Assembly (NCBI GenBank): GCA_002840555.1
Contig: PHBJ01000005.1
Span: forward strand, 506,698 to 570,697
Reading direction: 5' to 3'
DNA length: 64,000 nt
DNA from: Deltaproteobacteria bacterium HGW-Deltaproteobacteria-13
GTDB lineage: Bacteria; Desulfobacterota; Syntrophia; Syntrophales; Smithellaceae
Shown here: piece by piece, positions 63,672 through 64,000 of the stretch
How the letters are laid out: every line of letters begins with the position of its first letter
Position numbering within the stretch: the stretch's first letter is position 1
Translations under genes and position numbers: made by a program
The notes under the pieces: model-generated
Database searches by the model: none
Told to the model about the DNA's origin: nothing
What the model saw: the letters and a program-made list of their open reading frames with translations, nothing else

Positions 63672-64000
63672 ATGGAAAAAGATTTTGATCAATTGAATTA
63701 TTACGAAATGCTGGATATTAAACCGGACGCGACAGCTCTGGAAATTCGCGGCGCTTATAACGCCGCCCTGCAAATGTATCAATCCGATTCCCTGGTCAGC
63801 TATTCTTTTTTTTCACAGGAAGAAAGAAGCGGGATCCTGGCCCATCTGGAAAAAGCTTACCTGACACTCATCAATGAAAAAGAAAGAGAAATCTACGACA
63901 ACAAACTTATGGAGCGCGGGATCATCAGTCTTCCGGAAAAGGGTACGACGGCTCCCAAAGGGCCTGTCAATATTTTTGACATTAACCGGCAGGGCGATAA
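63672..64000 (+). CDS. J-domain protein, 3' end outside window
   Basis: Starts with the ATG at 63672, preceded by GAGG. The 109 visible codons have no stop. YYEMLDIKPDATALEIRGAY and EKAYLTLINEKEREIYD match a DnaJ domain, though the HPD motif is not obvious (replaced by a loop with QSDSLVSYS). The C-terminal part is likely a helix-turn-helix domain as in similar J-HTH proteins. It is probably cotranscribed with the MinD/FlhG-like gene. Confidence 0.65.
   Translation, partial: MEKDFDQLNYYEMLDIKPDATALEIRGAYNAALQMYQSDSLVSYSFFSQEERSGILAHLEKAYLTLINEKEREIYDNKLMERGIISLPEKGTTAPKGPVNIFDINRQGD

Overview
The window looks like the edge of a large integrated accessory element joined to ordinary chromosome of an anaerobic Gram-negative bacterium. 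It encodes LptE, an RND efflux system, outer-membrane lipoproteins, a ferredoxin-type 2-oxoacid oxidoreductase and a PAS-GGDEF protein. A Deltaproteobacteria/Desulfobacterota organism, perhaps Syntrophales, fits the gene content, but that is inference because no rRNA gene is present.

Bases 1 to about 24,730 are AT-richer and accessory. The right border is explicit. A large serine integrase (23261-24760) abuts a comM/yifB gene that breaks off right after its AAMNP motif, so comM is the integration target. The missing comM 3' part and the other element end are not in the window and should lie to the left. From the left the element holds: a partial unknown gene; a plasmid-like replication/mobilisation block (twin hairpins, a possible oriT, a Replic_Relax-like protein, a ribbon-helix-helix protein, an ArdC-like antirestriction protein, a CHC2-type zinc-finger primase-like protein) with an embedded structured RNA resembling IscB/IsrB omegaRNA (HEARO) but no nuclease gene; a membrane-anchored DUF4145/HEPN-like protein; a first large serine recombinase; a minus-strand defence operon (HigB toxin, HigA-ImmA antitoxin, PD-(D/E)xK-like nuclease, HEPN protein, CD-NTase, Cap15-like CBASS effector); decayed copies of nuclease and recombinase ends; a two-gene unit with a 609-residue Swt1-HEPN-like protein; a compact serine recombinase flanked by inverted 16-bp sites; a minus-strand set of conserved small proteins including DUF3892; and a divergent XRE/ImmA pair directly upstream of the integrase, recalling ImmR/ImmA control of integrative elements.

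From 24,730 to the end is chromosomal backbone: an IPT/TIG lipoprotein; moaC, a PH-like membrane protein, a Fis-type regulator, a left-handed beta-helix protein, an unusually long GlmS-like enzyme and pyrG; a tandem DUF1554 lipoprotein flanked by a second degenerate copy of the pyrG 3' end; a PAS3-GGDEF protein; rpsT; a DUF1460 protein; a tetR-RND efflux operon with a clear promoter/operator; an leuS-lptE-glycosyltransferase/DUF4922-M15 peptidase operon; an enoyl-CoA hydratase; korAB-like genes; a DHFR-like protein; an AmgK/MurU/AmpG/SpoIID-like group suited to cell-wall turnover and recycling, interspersed with palindromic dispersed repeats; a MinD/FlhG-like ATPase; and a J-domain protein cut by the window end.

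The most interesting items are the orphan omegaRNA-like RNA, the CBASS/HEPN/nuclease operon, the Swt1-HEPN pair, the recombinase with inverted flanking sites, and the conserved small-protein cassette opposite XRE/ImmA.
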